Below, in pieces: positions 36,782 through 49,200 of a DNA stretch of 64,000 nt. Positions within the stretch are counted from its first letter, which is position 1. The number at the start of each line of letters is the position of its first letter. Source of the stretch: Reyranella sp. CPCC 100927 (GTDB taxonomy: Bacteria > Pseudomonadota > Alphaproteobacteria > Reyranellales > Reyranellaceae); contig NZ_VOHA01000009.1 of NCBI RefSeq assembly GCF_007859315.1, forward strand, positions 186,001 through 250,000. Reading direction: 5' to 3'. A program made the translations under genes and the position numbers. Under the pieces are notes generated by a model that searched no databases, had not been told where the DNA came from, and worked only from the letters and a program-made list of their open reading frames with translations.

Positions 36782-37759
36782 ATGTCCTTTCTGCAGCGCT
36801 TCTCAACAGAAAACCTGCCGGCAGGGCAGCGAATCGAGGCCTACCGGGATATTCTCGCCCAGCGCTATCTCGGTCTTGACGTGATCGACCACAGCGACGG
36901 GCATCCTCATTTCGATGCCTCGATCCAGCGCTTTGGTGCTGTCTCCATCGGCACGTTTACCGCTACCCCGATCGAGCACATCCGGACAAAAGCCCTTGCC
37001 GACGATATACGGCCCGCACTGACACTGAATGTGGTCGCCAAGGGGGGCGTACGCTCTACCAGCAGCCATCGCGATGTCACCGCCAAAGCAGGCGCGAGCT
37101 ACTTCACCAACGGGCATCATCCCAGCCGGTTCTTGGCCACCGCGGGTGGTATCTTCCACACCATAACCGTACCGGTTGATGCGCTGCACGATCTGGTTGC
37201 GGACCCATGGCGCCAGCATGGCCAGGTGGGCGATTCGGTCGCTCTGAATCTGTTGGTGGACTATTGCGCAGTCCTCAGGGCTTTGCGTGAGCCTCCGCCA
37301 TTGGCGGTGATGCAGTCGATCGAAGCGCATGTGCTGGACCTGATAGCTGCCGTCATCGGCCCGACGCCGGAAGGACGTGACGTCATCGCGGAACGGGGGC
37401 TGAAGGCGGCCCGACGCCAGGCTGTTCTGTCGGCAATGGATCGCCACTTCAACCAGCCGCAATTCACGGTCAGTGCGCTCGCGATCAGGCTCGGTGTCTC
37501 GCGGCGCTATGTGCATCATTTGCTCGAGCACACTGGCCGCACGTTCAGCCAGCATGTGCTGGACCGCCGCCTGCGTTACGTGCACGCGCTGCTGTCCGAT
37601 GCCAACGTGCCACCGCAGCGCATCATCGACATCGCCGGCATGGCCGGCTTTGGTGATGTCTCCTACTTCAACCGGCAGTTCCGCGCTCGCTTCGGCAAAA
37701 CGCCCACATCGGTGCGATGTACCACCAGGCACAACGCTCCCTTGTCAGGTACTACCTAA
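36782..37759 (+). CDS. AraC-family transcriptional regulator
   Basis: A 325-residue regulator. The N-terminal about 200 residues form an AraC-binding-like ligand region. The C-terminal about 100 residues are the double helix-turn-helix: FTVSALAIRLGVSRRYVHHLLEHTG for the first HTH and IIDIAGMAGFGDVSYFNRQFRARFGKTPTSVR for the second with the AraC signature. ATG 36782 has a strong GAGGAGG site 2-9 bases upstream; the ATG at 36713 would add 23 residues without such a site. Its target is unknown. It faces convergently onto the alpha/beta hydrolase gene. Confidence 0.9.
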   Translation: MSFLQRFSTENLPAGQRIEAYRDILAQRYLGLDVIDHSDGHPHFDASIQRFGAVSIGTFTATPIEHIRTKALADDIRPALTLNVVAKGGVRSTSSHRDVTAKAGASYFTNGHHPSRFLATAGGIFHTITVPVDALHDLVADPWRQHGQVGDSVALNLLVDYCAVLRALREPPPLAVMQSIEAHVLDLIAAVIGPTPEGRDVIAERGLKAARRQAVLSAMDRHFNQPQFTVSALAIRLGVSRRYVHHLLEHTGRTFSQHVLDRRLRYVHALLSDANVPPQRIIDIAGMAGFGDVSYFNRQFRARFGKTPTSVRCTTRHNAPLSGTT

Positions 37760-37900
37760 ATCGCTCGTCTTGATTCGAAAGGTACGTTGCACTTTAGGAT
37801 CATCGAAGAGTCCACAGTCTCAGACGCCCGCGCTTCCGGGAATGATCGTGTGGATCCGATAACAGATTCGCCGGGGACGGCCGGTCTATTTCCATCGTCG

Positions 37901-38701
37901 TCACAGAACCCTGTCGAGGAACGCGCCCACGGCGTCGTTGAACCGCGCCGATCGCTGCAGCGGCGCGAAATGGCTGACGCCGGGCAGCATGATCAGTTCG
38001 GCACCAGGAATGGTGCGCGTGAGATACTCGGCGTGCTCGCGTTTGATGAACTCGTCGTGCTCGCTGTGCACGATCGCCACGGGCACGGTGATCGCCGCCA
38101 GATCACGTGCCGTGTAGTTGGGTTGCGTCTTCATCATCGCGCTGACCGCCGCAACGAACGGTTCGAAATCGTCCGGCGTCGCCGACAGCCGGGCGTAGTC
38201 CCGGGCGTGCCGTGCGAAGCACCGCTCGACGACCGGCGTGGAAACGAATTCCTTCGTGCCGCTGGGATCCATGTTGCAGCCGAAGAAGAAGACGCCGGCG
38301 ATGCGCGACGGCACCTGCATGGCGAGGATCATGGCGATGCAGGCGCCATCGCTCCAGCCCACCACCGCCGCCTTGTCCAGGTGCAGTGCGTCCATCACGG
38401 CCAGCACGTCGGATGCCATCAACTCGTACATGTAGGGCCGCGAATCGCGCGTGCTGCGACCATGACCGCGGCTGTCGATCACCACGACGCGGTGGCCGGC
38501 CGCGATCAGCGCCGGAACCTGGTATCCCCAGTTGCCGCTGTGGCCCAGGCCGCCATGCAGCAGAATGACGGTCGGGCCCTCGCCGTAGGCGGCGTACCAG
38601 ATGCGCGCACCGTCATGCGCGACGTGGCCTTGGTCATCGGTGGCCGGCAGCGGCGGGGCACCGTATGCAGCGAACGTCGCGAGATCGTCGTCGGATTGCA
38701 T
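37901..38701 (-). CDS. Alpha/beta hydrolase
   Basis: A 266-residue cytoplasmic enzyme. HGGLGHSGNW is the oxyanion loop, VVGWSDGACIAM carries the nucleophile Ser, HSEHDEFI the acid Asp and PGVSHFAPLQ the catalytic His. The sequence resembles the epoxide-hydrolase, haloperoxidase and esterase branch of the fold, so the substrate is uncertain. ATG 38701 with a GAGGTG site is favoured over the longer open frame to 38791. It starts 7 bases after the YciI-like gene and is probably the last gene of the SDR-MFS-YciI operon. Confidence 0.85.
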   Translation of the reverse strand: MQSDDDLATFAAYGAPPLPATDDQGHVAHDGARIWYAAYGEGPTVILLHGGLGHSGNWGYQVPALIAAGHRVVVIDSRGHGRSTRDSRPYMYELMASDVLAVMDALHLDKAAVVGWSDGACIAMILAMQVPSRIAGVFFFGCNMDPSGTKEFVSTPVVERCFARHARDYARLSATPDDFEPFVAAVSAMMKTQPNYTARDLAAITVPVAIVHSEHDEFIKREHAEYLTRTIPGAELIMLPGVSHFAPLQRSARFNDAVGAFLDRVL

Positions 38702-38708
38702 GGGCACC

Positions 38709-39056
38709 TCAGGTTGCGAGCGCCGGGTCGATGGCGCCGGGCGCAATGCCGACCAGGTGCCAGGCGATGACTTTCGGGCGGTAGGCGCCACTGGTCATCA
38801 GCGGATCCCGGGCCGCCCATGCTTCGGCTTCAGCCTTCGACGCCGTGTGCAGGAGATAGGCGGCCGAGGCGCCTTCGATCGGTGTTTCGAAGCCACCACC
38901 CAACAGAACGATTCCTTCGGATGCCATATGCTCGATGAACGCCACATGGTCCGTGAAGACCGCCGGCTCCACCGCGCGGTCGTCCTGCGGCACGAGCAGC
39001 ACCAGGAAATAGGGAACCGCCGGAATATCTGCTGGCTCAATGGATGCGCTGGTCAT
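38709..39056 (-). CDS. YciI-like protein
   Basis: A 115-residue protein with the ferredoxin-like YciI fold: a strand with FLVLLVPQDD, then HVAFIEHMASEGIVLLGGGFE and the ending AEAEAWAARDPLMTSGAYRPKVIAWHLVG. The His and Asp of the YciI signature (H37-type, RDP motif) are present. YciI proteins are small putative catalysts or dehalogenase-like enzymes with no general assigned role. It sits between the MFS transporter and the hydrolase in the minus-strand operon. Confidence 0.8.
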   Translation of the reverse strand: MTSASIEPADIPAVPYFLVLLVPQDDRAVEPAVFTDHVAFIEHMASEGIVLLGGGFETPIEGASAAYLLHTASKAEAEAWAARDPLMTSGAYRPKVIAWHLVGIAPGAIDPALAT

Positions 39057-39142
39057 GAATCATTCCGCGCTACTGTGGCCTCGCCGTGTGGTCCCTCCGT
39101 AGACCGTTTTGCGCCGTGGCGCCATGGGGACGGTACCGGGCG

Positions 39143-40336
39143 TCAGGCTACCGATGCTTTGCCATGGAGGCGCGTTACCAGCATCGCGGCTGCGATGGCG
39201 AAGGCGAACACGGCGATGATGCTCGCCCCGTAGCCGACCTTGTCGACGCCATATGCATCGACGATGTGGCCGCCCAGCGTCGTGCCCAGGGCGATGCCGA
39301 GGTTGCAGACCGAAATGTTCAGCGACATCGCGAATGCGGGCGCCGCCTTGCCGGCGTGCGCGACGCGCACCTGGCTGGCGACGAACGCGGCCATGTGGGC
39401 GATGCCCCACAGAAGGACCAGGGCCACCAGCAGCGTGGGCCGTTGTGCCGCCAGGGCAACCGACGCCATGAGCACCGCCAATGCGCCGGCAACCGCCAGG
39501 GTCGTGGCCAGTGGGTCGCGGTCGACAAGGCGGCCGGCGAGCCCGTTGCCGAACACACCCGCGATGCCAAATCCCATCAGCAGCACGCCGATCGTCGTTC
39601 CGTCGAAGCCTGCCGCCGTGCCGAGAAAGGCGGCGATATAGGTGTAGGCAACGAACATCGCCGTAAACAGGACGCCCGACAGCAACAGGTGCACGAGGAA
39701 CCCGGTATGCCTCAACAGCGTGGCGCCGGTGCCCGGTGACGGCGCCGCCGTGGTCGTGGCGCGGGGAAACCTGGCCGCGATCAGGCCGGCCGCAACCAGC
39801 CCCAGGCCGGCCAGCCCGGCGAAGCTCACGCGCCAACCCGTCGTGTCGGCAACAACGGTGGCGATGGGGATACCCAGCACCGTGGTGGCGGCCACGCCCA
39901 GGTTGACCAGCGAGATCGCCCATCCCTGTCGGTCCGGGCTCGTGAGGCGGGCCGCGGCCACGCTGGCGACGCTGACGAAGGCCGGCAGCACGCTGCCTTG
40001 CACGATGCGGACGGCGATCAGGATGCCCATATCCGGCACAAGCGCCGTCAGCAGGTTGCCGGCCGCGAAGATCAGCGTTGCCGCGAGAAACACGTGGCGC
40101 GCCGCATACCGGTCGGCCAGTACGGTCAGCGGTGGTCCCAGCAGGGCTGCGGCCAGTGCGAAACTTGTCACCAGCCAGCCTGTCGTGGGCAGCGACAGCC
40201 CGAGATCATCGGCCATCGCCGGCAGTAATCCCACGACAACGAACTCGGTCGTGACGATCACGAAGTTCGCGAACGCGAGCAGGCTGACGGCGATGGCGAA
40301 CGATGGCGCGTGCGTCGAACGTGCGGTGCGCGTCAT
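39143..40336 (-). CDS. MFS transporter, DHA1 drug/metabolite efflux type
   Basis: A 397-residue protein with twelve predicted TM segments. FANFVIVTTEFVVVGLLPAMADDLGLS and LADRYAARHVFLAATLIFAAGN carry the DHA1 motifs (motif A between TM2 and TM3, motif C-like region GIPIATVVADTTGWR). The fold resembles the AraJ/YdhP-type exporters. ATG 40336 is 7 bases after the SDR stop, and homologous N-termini begin about there. An efflux role for the compound sensed by the neighbouring TetR regulator is likely but inferred. Confidence 0.87.
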   Translation of the reverse strand: MTRTARSTHAPSFAIAVSLLAFANFVIVTTEFVVVGLLPAMADDLGLSLPTTGWLVTSFALAAALLGPPLTVLADRYAARHVFLAATLIFAAGNLLTALVPDMGILIAVRIVQGSVLPAFVSVASVAAARLTSPDRQGWAISLVNLGVAATTVLGIPIATVVADTTGWRVSFAGLAGLGLVAAGLIAARFPRATTTAAPSPGTGATLLRHTGFLVHLLLSGVLFTAMFVAYTYIAAFLGTAAGFDGTTIGVLLMGFGIAGVFGNGLAGRLVDRDPLATTLAVAGALAVLMASVALAAQRPTLLVALVLLWGIAHMAAFVASQVRVAHAGKAAPAFAMSLNISVCNLGIALGTTLGGHIVDAYGVDKVGYGASIIAVFAFAIAAAMLVTRLHGKASVA

Positions 40337-40343
40337 GGGCCGC

Positions 40344-41084
40344 TCAGGCGTTGGCGCCGCCGTCGATGACAAAGCCGGCACCCGTCACGAAACGGGCGTC
40401 TTCGCTCGCCAGCCAGGCGACCAGGCTCGCGATGTTGCGCGGCTCGCCGAAGCGGGGGATGGCCATCAGTGCGCGCTGGCCATCAGCGTGTTCGCCGTCG
40501 GCCGGGTTCATGTCGGTGTCGGTCGAGCCGGGGTGGACGACATTGACCGTGATGCCGAGTGCCCCCAGGTCGCGCGCCACGCCCTTGGTGAAGCCGACCA
40601 GCGCCGCCTTGCTCAGGCTGTAGAGGCTGAGGCCGGGTGAGGGTGCGCGTTCGGCAAGGTTGCTGCCGATGGAGATGATGCGCCCGCCGTCGCCCATGTG
40701 GACCGCGGCAGCCTTCGTGGCCGCGAACACGGCGCGCACGTTGATGGCGATCATGGTGTCGAATTCCGCCAGCGTCAGCGCCTCGAGCGGCTTGGCGATG
40801 AAGATGCCGGCATTGTTGACCAGGATGTCGAGACGGCCGAAGGCGGCCACCGTCTTTTCCACGGCGGCGGCCACCGCGGTGGGATCGGCGCTGTCGGCGC
40901 TGATCGCCAGGCCACGCCGTCCGGCACGTTCGATGTCGCCCACGACATTGCGGGCCTTGTCGGCGCTCTCCACGTACGTGAGCGCGACGTCGGCGCCGTC
41001 GGCCGCCAGGCGTCGTGCGATCGCGGCGCCCATGCCACGGCTGCCGCCGGTCACCAGTGCCGTCTTGCCTTTGAGTCCAGACAT
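40344..41084 (-). CDS. Short-chain dehydrogenase/reductase
   Basis: A 246-residue classical SDR. The cofactor loop TGGSRGMGAAIARRL, NNAG segment (LVNNAGIF) and catalytic Ser-Tyr-Lys (SIGSN, then YSLSKAAL) are all present. The C-terminus FVTGAGFVIDGGANA is typical of the 3-oxoacyl reductase-like clade. The natural substrate is unknown. It is the first gene of the minus-strand operon and divergent from the TetR gene, with operator-like repeats directly upstream of its start codon. Confidence 0.9.
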   Translation of the reverse strand: MSGLKGKTALVTGGSRGMGAAIARRLAADGADVALTYVESADKARNVVGDIERAGRRGLAISADSADPTAVAAAVEKTVAAFGRLDILVNNAGIFIAKPLEALTLAEFDTMIAINVRAVFAATKAAAVHMGDGGRIISIGSNLAERAPSPGLSLYSLSKAALVGFTKGVARDLGALGITVNVVHPGSTDTDMNPADGEHADGQRALMAIPRFGEPRNIASLVAWLASEDARFVTGAGFVIDGGANA

Positions 41085-41098
41085 TGGAAATTCCTTTT

Positions 41099-41116
41099 AT
41101 GTAGCATTCGATACAT
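41099..41116. promoter_or_regulatory. Candidate TetR operator 1: ATGTA-8-TACAT
   Basis: ATGTAGCATTCGATACAT is a symmetric half-site pair 14 bases upstream of the SDR start codon. The TGTAGCATTC half recurs in inverted orientation at 41159-41172 (13 of 14 bases match). The sites probably bind the divergently encoded TetR protein. Confidence 0.6.
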
Positions 41117-41154
41117 AAACACATGGGGGACTTGCCATCGAACGTCAAGGTATT

Positions 41155-41173
41155 TATTTATTGAATGCTACAG
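41155..41173. promoter_or_regulatory. Candidate TetR operator 2
   Basis: TATTGAATGCTACA at 41159-41172 is the reverse of the operator 1 half TGTAGCATTC-ATA, with one mismatch, and lies directly before the TetR ribosome-binding site. The pair spans the divergent promoter region of 102 bases and could support looping or joint autorepression. Confidence 0.6.
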
Positions 41174-41186
41174 AAAGGAGGCGGCG

Positions 41187-41855
41187 ATGGCCGAACGGGG
41201 CCGTCCGCGCAGCTTTGACCGCGACGCGGCGTTGCGACAGGCGATGGAGGTCTTTTGGGCCAAAGGCTACGACGGCACGTCGATGGCCGACTTGACGGCC
41301 GCGATGGGCGTCAATCCGCCAAGCCTGTATGCCGCGTTCGGCTGCAAGGAGGCGCTGTTTCGTGAAGCCGTCGCGCTTTACATCGCGACGGACGGCGGGC
41401 GCATCTGGGCCGCCGTGGACGCCGCGCCGACAGCGCAGGCGGCGATCGAGGCGATGCTGCGCACCAGCGCCGAGGATTTCACCCGTCCCGGCAAGCCGCG
41501 CGGCTGCCTGATCGTGTTGGGCGCGCTCAACGCCGACGACGCCAACGCTGCGGTGTGCGATGAACTGCGCAGCCTGCGCGCCGGCAACGTCGAGACGTTG
41601 CGCCGGCGCCTCGTGCACGATGCTGCCGAAGGCGTCCTGCCGCAGGGACCCGACTGGCGGGCGGTCGCGATGTTCTACATGGCCGTGCAGCACGGCATGT
41701 CGGTGCATGCCCGCGACGGTGCGTCGCGCAAGGCCCTGCTCGCCATTGCGGAGGGCGCCATGGCTGCGTGGGACAGGCTCATATCCCCGGATGCACCGGC
41801 TGGGCCACGCCCCGGCAACCGAGCCCGTGAACGGCACCCCAGCTCAAGCCATTGA
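41187..41855 (+). CDS. TetR-family transcriptional repressor
   Basis: A 222-residue regulator. The TetR HTH reads ALRQAMEVFWAKGYDGTSMADLTAAMGVNPPSLYAAFGCKEALF. The ligand-binding helical domain (IEAMLRTSAEDFTRPGKPRGCLIVLGA) matches the AcrR/YxaF subgroup with the PRGCL segment. ATG 41187 has a near-perfect AAAGGAGG site 5 bases upstream; frames further upstream lie opposite the SDR gene. It likely controls the SDR-MFS-YciI-hydrolase operon and itself. The ligand is unknown. Confidence 0.92.
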   Translation: MAERGRPRSFDRDAALRQAMEVFWAKGYDGTSMADLTAAMGVNPPSLYAAFGCKEALFREAVALYIATDGGRIWAAVDAAPTAQAAIEAMLRTSAEDFTRPGKPRGCLIVLGALNADDANAAVCDELRSLRAGNVETLRRRLVHDAAEGVLPQGPDWRAVAMFYMAVQHGMSVHARDGASRKALLAIAEGAMAAWDRLISPDAPAGPRPGNRARERHPSSSH

Positions 41856-41908
41856 ATTTGCGTCGGGAATCACTTTCTAGTCTTTCAGACGAGAATGGTG
41901 TCGGATAA

Positions 41909-44116
<2,208 letters not shown>

Positions 44117-44286
44117 CCTCTCCCGCGGGAGAGGTCGACGCGCGCGCAGCGCGCGGTCAGGCATATCGGCCTTCGGCCGATATGCCGAGGTGAGGGCCTC
44201 AGGACTCGGCACCGCGTCCTTAATCCCTCACCCTCCCATCGTGCTACGCACGATGGGCCCCTCCCTCTCCCGCTTGCGGGAGAGGG
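44117..44286. repeat. Compound palindromic element after ligA (four strong hairpins)
   Basis: Immediately after the ligA stop lie a perfect 18-base palindrome at 44117-44134, an 11-bp hairpin at 44161-44185, a 10-bp hairpin at 44235-44257 and an 11-bp hairpin at 44263-44286. The outermost hairpins share the CCTCTCCCGC/GCGGGAGAGG core, so the whole is an inverted repeat of hairpins, like family C. It separates convergent ligA and a solute-binding protein gene. Confidence 0.85.
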
Positions 44287-44295
44287 GCTAAAATC

Positions 44296-46092
44296 CTAAG
44301 CCTCGCCCTCGCGGTACCAGTCGGGCAGCCGCCACATGGCGTTATCCCAGCCGCTCAGTGTCGCCTTGAGCCGGTGCTGCATGGCCGCCACGCCACGGCG
44401 GTAGACGACCGGGATCACGGCGTGGTCGGTGACCACCATCTCGTTCATGCGGATATAGAGCGCGGCGCGCTTGATGGGATCGAGTTCACCTTCGGCGGCA
44501 TGGAAGAGCTGGTCGTAGGTCTCGTTACGCCAGCGCGTGATGTTGCGGCCCTGCCACTTGTTGTCCTTGCAGGAAACCTCCCGGGAGATGAACTGGTTCA
44601 TGAACTGCCCCGGATCGGGCTGGCCCATGTTGGTGGTGTACATTTGCAGGTCGGCATAGAACTTGGTGTAGGTATCGGGGTTGGCGACGTCGGAGGAGAA
44701 GTACACCGATCCGGTCACCGCCTTGATCTCGATCTCGATGCCGGCCTTCTGGCAGGCCTGCTTGACGATCGCCTGGGTCTTCTGGCGCGGCGCGTTGATC
44801 GAGCTCTGGAACACGAATTTCAGCTTGCGGCCGTCCTTGGCGCGGATGCCGTCAGACCCGCGTTTCCAGCCGGCGGCCTCGAGGATCTGGCTGGCCTTCT
44901 CGATGTTGAATTCGAAGCGCGTCGTGCGCGAGCGGAAGCGTTCGGGGTTGTTCAGGAAGTTGGGCGTGGCGGCGCCGGTGCGGCCATAGACATGGTCCTG
45001 CACCGACTGCCGGTCGACCAGCAGCGCCAGGGCCTGGCGCACGGCCGGGTCGCTCAGGATCGGGTGCTTGGTCTTGATGCTGGAGCGCTCGCCGTCGACC
45101 TCGGTCCACGGATCGGTCGGGTTGACCTGGATGTGCTCGATACTGCCGCTCTCGACGATCACGATACGACCCTTGCCGCCTTTCTCCAGTCGCAGCAGGA
45201 TCTCGTCCTCGACCTGCATGTTCCAGGCGTAGTCATACTCGCCGGTCTGCAGCACGGCACGCGCCGCCGACACGGCGTCGCCACCACCCTTCAGTTCGAT
45301 GAAGTCGAAATGCGGCCGGTTGGGCATGTGGTAGTCGGGATTGAGCTCGCCCTTCAACATGTCGCCCGGCTTGAAGTCGACGAACCGGTACGGGCCGGTG
45401 CCGACCGGCTTGAGGTTGGTGGGGGCATCGCGTGACTTGGCGCCCTTGTAGTCGGCGAACAGGTGCTTGGGAATGAGTGGGCCGCGCGTGCTGCAGAAAA
45501 CTTCGGCCCAGAACGGCGTCGGCTTGGTGAAGTGCACGCGCACGGTGAAATCGTCGAGCTTCTCGACCGTGACGTCCTTGTAGGTGCTGACGGTCACGGC
45601 GGCGGTCGCCGGGTCGGTGGCGTATTGCCAGTTGAAGACGCAGTCGTCGGCGGTGAAGGGGTGGCCATCGTGCCAGCGCACATCGCGCTTGAGCTTCCAG
45701 GTCACCGACCTGCCGTCGGCCGCCACCCCGCCGTTCTCGCGGCTGGGGATTTCGGCGGCCAGCACCGGCACCAGGTTGCCGTCGGGATCCCACGACGCCA
45801 GTGGCTCGTAGAAGACGCGCGAGCCTTCCTGGTCCTTGGTGCCCGTGGCGAAATGCGGATTGAGCAGGGTGGGGCCCTGCCAGAACAGCAGCTTCAGGAT
45901 GCCGCCGCCGCCGCGCTTGGTGGGCTTGTAAGTGGACGCCGGCTGCGCCTGCGCCACACCGGACCACGCCAGCATCTGGCCCGCCATCGGCGCGGTCAGG
46001 CCCAGCGTCACCATCTGCTGCACAAAGGCACGGCGCGATAGCGCACCGGCTTTTACCTTGGCGATCAGACCGCGCAATTCCTGCTCGTTCAT
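44296..46092 (-). CDS. ABC transporter substrate-binding protein, family 5
   Basis: A 598-residue exported solute-binding protein. The N-terminal region LSRRAFVQQMVTLGLTAPMAG has a Tat-type twin-Arg motif (SRRAFVQ) and a hydrophobic core, preceded by an unusual 18-residue leader MNEQELRGLIAKVKAGAL. Family 5 landmarks are YEPLASWDPDGNLVPVLAAEI, KLKRDVRWHDGHPFTADDCVF, GTGPYRFVDFKPGD and LSDPAVRQALALLVDR. ATG 46092 has AGGGAG about 9 bases upstream; the longer frame to 46641 overlaps the helicase gene on the other strand and is not used. No permease gene is adjacent. Confidence 0.88.
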   Translation of the reverse strand: MNEQELRGLIAKVKAGALSRRAFVQQMVTLGLTAPMAGQMLAWSGVAQAQPASTYKPTKRGGGGILKLLFWQGPTLLNPHFATGTKDQEGSRVFYEPLASWDPDGNLVPVLAAEIPSRENGGVAADGRSVTWKLKRDVRWHDGHPFTADDCVFNWQYATDPATAAVTVSTYKDVTVEKLDDFTVRVHFTKPTPFWAEVFCSTRGPLIPKHLFADYKGAKSRDAPTNLKPVGTGPYRFVDFKPGDMLKGELNPDYHMPNRPHFDFIELKGGGDAVSAARAVLQTGEYDYAWNMQVEDEILLRLEKGGKGRIVIVESGSIEHIQVNPTDPWTEVDGERSSIKTKHPILSDPAVRQALALLVDRQSVQDHVYGRTGAATPNFLNNPERFRSRTTRFEFNIEKASQILEAAGWKRGSDGIRAKDGRKLKFVFQSSINAPRQKTQAIVKQACQKAGIEIEIKAVTGSVYFSSDVANPDTYTKFYADLQMYTTNMGQPDPGQFMNQFISREVSCKDNKWQGRNITRWRNETYDQLFHAAEGELDPIKRAALYIRMNEMVVTDHAVIPVVYRRGVAAMQHRLKATLSGWDNAMWRLPDWYREGEA

Positions 46093-46297
46093 TGCCGTCA
46101 CTCCCTGATGTTCGTTGGTTCGCACGGGAATCGATGCAATGCCCGTGCCTGGGTGGTACGCTGGCCACGGTACAGGCGGCATCACAACCGCGCCGTCCGG
46201 TGCCGTCAAATGGATGTGGGACAAGAGTGCTGACGCTTGTTTCGACGGAAAATGGTAATGACTGCTGCGCTGAAATAAGGGTCGGAACGGCAGCTGC

Positions 46298-49200
46298 ATG
46301 AGTATCGATATCGCCGCCGAGCTGCGCCGGGCGCGGCAGTCATTGCTCGATCTCAGTACGTCCAATCGGCTGTTGAGCCTGCCCAAGCCGGGTGGTGCCG
46401 CCCGCGTTGTTGCCGTGCATGATGAAAAGGCGGCCGAGGTTTTCCGCCTGCTGGTCGTCGAGAAACGCACGCTGAGCTTCCTGCATGACCCGGCGCAGAC
46501 GGCGGCCGAGTCCGCGCGTCGCCGCCGCGGTACGGGCGGCGACGTGCTGGCGCTGCCCGCGCCGGCGGATGGCGGCGATGTCGATCCCGACGGCAGTGCG
46601 CTGGCACAGCCCGACGAAAATGGCGACGGGGAGGAGGGCACGGCGCGCCATCGCGATACGCGCCTGCATACGGCGTTGTCATCGGAACGACTGCAGAAGC
46701 GGCTGTTCGATCTTGCCTATGATGCCCGTCTGCTGATCGAGGAGCAGGGTGTCAACATTCTCTATTTCGCCATCGGTACGGTGCGTTGGCGCGAGAGTGA
46801 TGCACCCGATGTCGAGCGCCGCGCGCCGCTGCTGCTGATCCCGGTGCGATTGGAGCGCAAGGGTGCCGGCAGCCGGTTCGGCATGGCATGGACCGAGGAC
46901 GAGATCGTCGAGAACATCTCGCTGCGCGCCCGGCTGAAGAATGACTACGGCATCGCTTTGCCCGAACTGCCTGCCGTCGAGGAGCTCGATATCGAGGCCT
47001 ATGTCGATGCGGTCGCGCGCGCCATCGACGGCCAGACGGGCTGGTCGGTGGTGGCCGACGACATGGTGCTGGGCCTGTTTTCCTTCGCCAAGTACCTGAT
47101 GTACCGCGACCTCGATGCGGATACCTGGCCGCAGGCGGCACCGCTCGATCGGCATCCCTTCATTGCGGCTCTGCTGGGGGAAGGTTTCCCCGGCGCCGAG
47201 CCGAGTTTTGCCGGCGAGGAGCGCATCGATGTCGATCTGCCGCCCGAGCGGCTGGCCCATGTCGTCGACGCCGACGGCTCGCAGACCATCGCCATCGAGC
47301 GCGCGCGGCGCGGCGAGAGCCTGGTCGTGCAAGGCCCGCCCGGCACCGGCAAGTCGCAGACCATCGCCAACATGATCGCTGCTGCCGTGCGCGACGGCCG
47401 CAGCGTGCTGTTCGTCGCCGAGAAGATGGCGGCGCTCGACGTCGTGAAGCGGCGGCTCGACGCCGTCCATGTCGGCGATGCCTGCCTGGAACTGCACAGC
47501 CACAAGGCCAACAAGCGATCGCTGCTGGCCGAGCTGAAGCGCACGCTGGAACTGGGACGCCCCGTCGGGGCGCCGGATCAGGGTTTCTTCGACCGGCTGC
47601 AGGCCGACCGCGCGGCACTCAATGCCGTGCCGACGGCGTTGAACGAGCCGATCGCACCGTCGGATCTGACGCCGCATGCGGTGATGGGGCATCTGCTGCG
47701 GCTGCGCGAGACGGCATCCGCCTGCCGCGGGCTTGCGCTGCCCGGCGCCGAGACGTGGACGCAGCAGCAGAAAGCCGACGCCGACGGCATCGTCGCCGAT
47801 CTTGCGGCACGGATCGCGCGCATGGGTGTGCCGCAGCAGCATGCCTGGCGCGGCGTCGAGCGCAGCGATCTCATCGCCAGCGACCGGGCGCACCTTGCCG
47901 ACGACATCAGCGAGGCCCGGACGACATTGACCGGGTTACAAGACACTGCCGCGGGCCTGGCCCTGGCACTGTCCCAACCCGCGCCCGCCACGCTGTCCGA
48001 TATCCAGCGGCTGGTGTCGATCGCCGTGGCGATCGGGGCGGCGCCGGATCTGGACTGGGCCGCCATTGCATCGCCGGTCTGGCAAGCCAGCAGGGCCGAA
48101 CTTGACGCGGTGCTGGATGCCGGTCGCGTGCAGGGCGATGCCGTGCGGTCGGTGGGGGATCGGGTTGTCGACGCGGCGTGGTCGGCGGACCTGTCCAGTG
48201 CGCGACAGGCGATCGCGCGCGCGGGCCATCCGCTGATCGCCTTCCTGTTCGATGGCGCATATCGGCGCGGCGTGCGCGAGCTGGCATCTGTCACGAAGGA
48301 AAAGCCGCCGCGGGACCGGGCCGAGCGTTTGTCATTGCTGGACGCGCTGATCGCGGCACGGCAGGCACAGGCTGTCATTGCGCGGGGTGAAGCCATCGCC
48401 GCCGCTGCATTCGGCACCCGGTGGGCTGCTCTTCGCAGCGACTGGCCGCGACTCGTGGCCATCCGCGACTGGGTCTCGAGCCACGCCACGCTCGGTTTGC
48501 CGGAGAACATCCGCGCCCTCTATGCCGGACTGCCCGACCGACAGGCGATTGTGGCGCAGGGTGACGCGGTCCAGGCTGCGCTCACCGCCGTGATGCGCCA
48601 GCTCGACGACGTGGTGGCGCGCCTGCAGCTCGATCTTGCCCGCGCTTTCGGGGAGTCGTCAGTGATGGCCGTGCCGTTGACCGGTCTCGCGGAACGGCTG
48701 GCCGCCTGGCACGGCGATCCTGAAGGCCTCGACGTATGGCGCGGCTATCGCGTGCAGGAACGCCGTGCGATCGAAACCGGGCTCGGCGATCTCGTCGGCC
48801 GCCTGGGTTCCGGGGCAGCAGCGCCGTCGATGGCGCGGGATGTCCTCGACCACCTCTACTACGATCAGCTCATCCGCGATTTCCGTCGTCGCCTGCCGGT
48901 GCTGGCGTCATTCGACGGCGACGTGCACGACGCACGCATCGGTACGTTCCGTGAAGCCGACGTCAAGCGCATCGCGTTGGCGCAGCTCGAGGCCGCACTT
49001 GCCCATTACCGCGATGTGCCCAGGGAACCGGGTGGCATCGGGCCGCTGGGCATCGTGCGCCGGGAGATCGAAAAGAAGTCGCGTCACCTGCCGATCCGCC
49101 GGCTGATGCAGGAGGCGGGTGCCGCGGTCCAGGCGATCAAGCCGGTGTTCATGATGAGCCCGCTGTCGGTGGCGCAGTTCCTGCCGCCGGGCGCGTTGGC

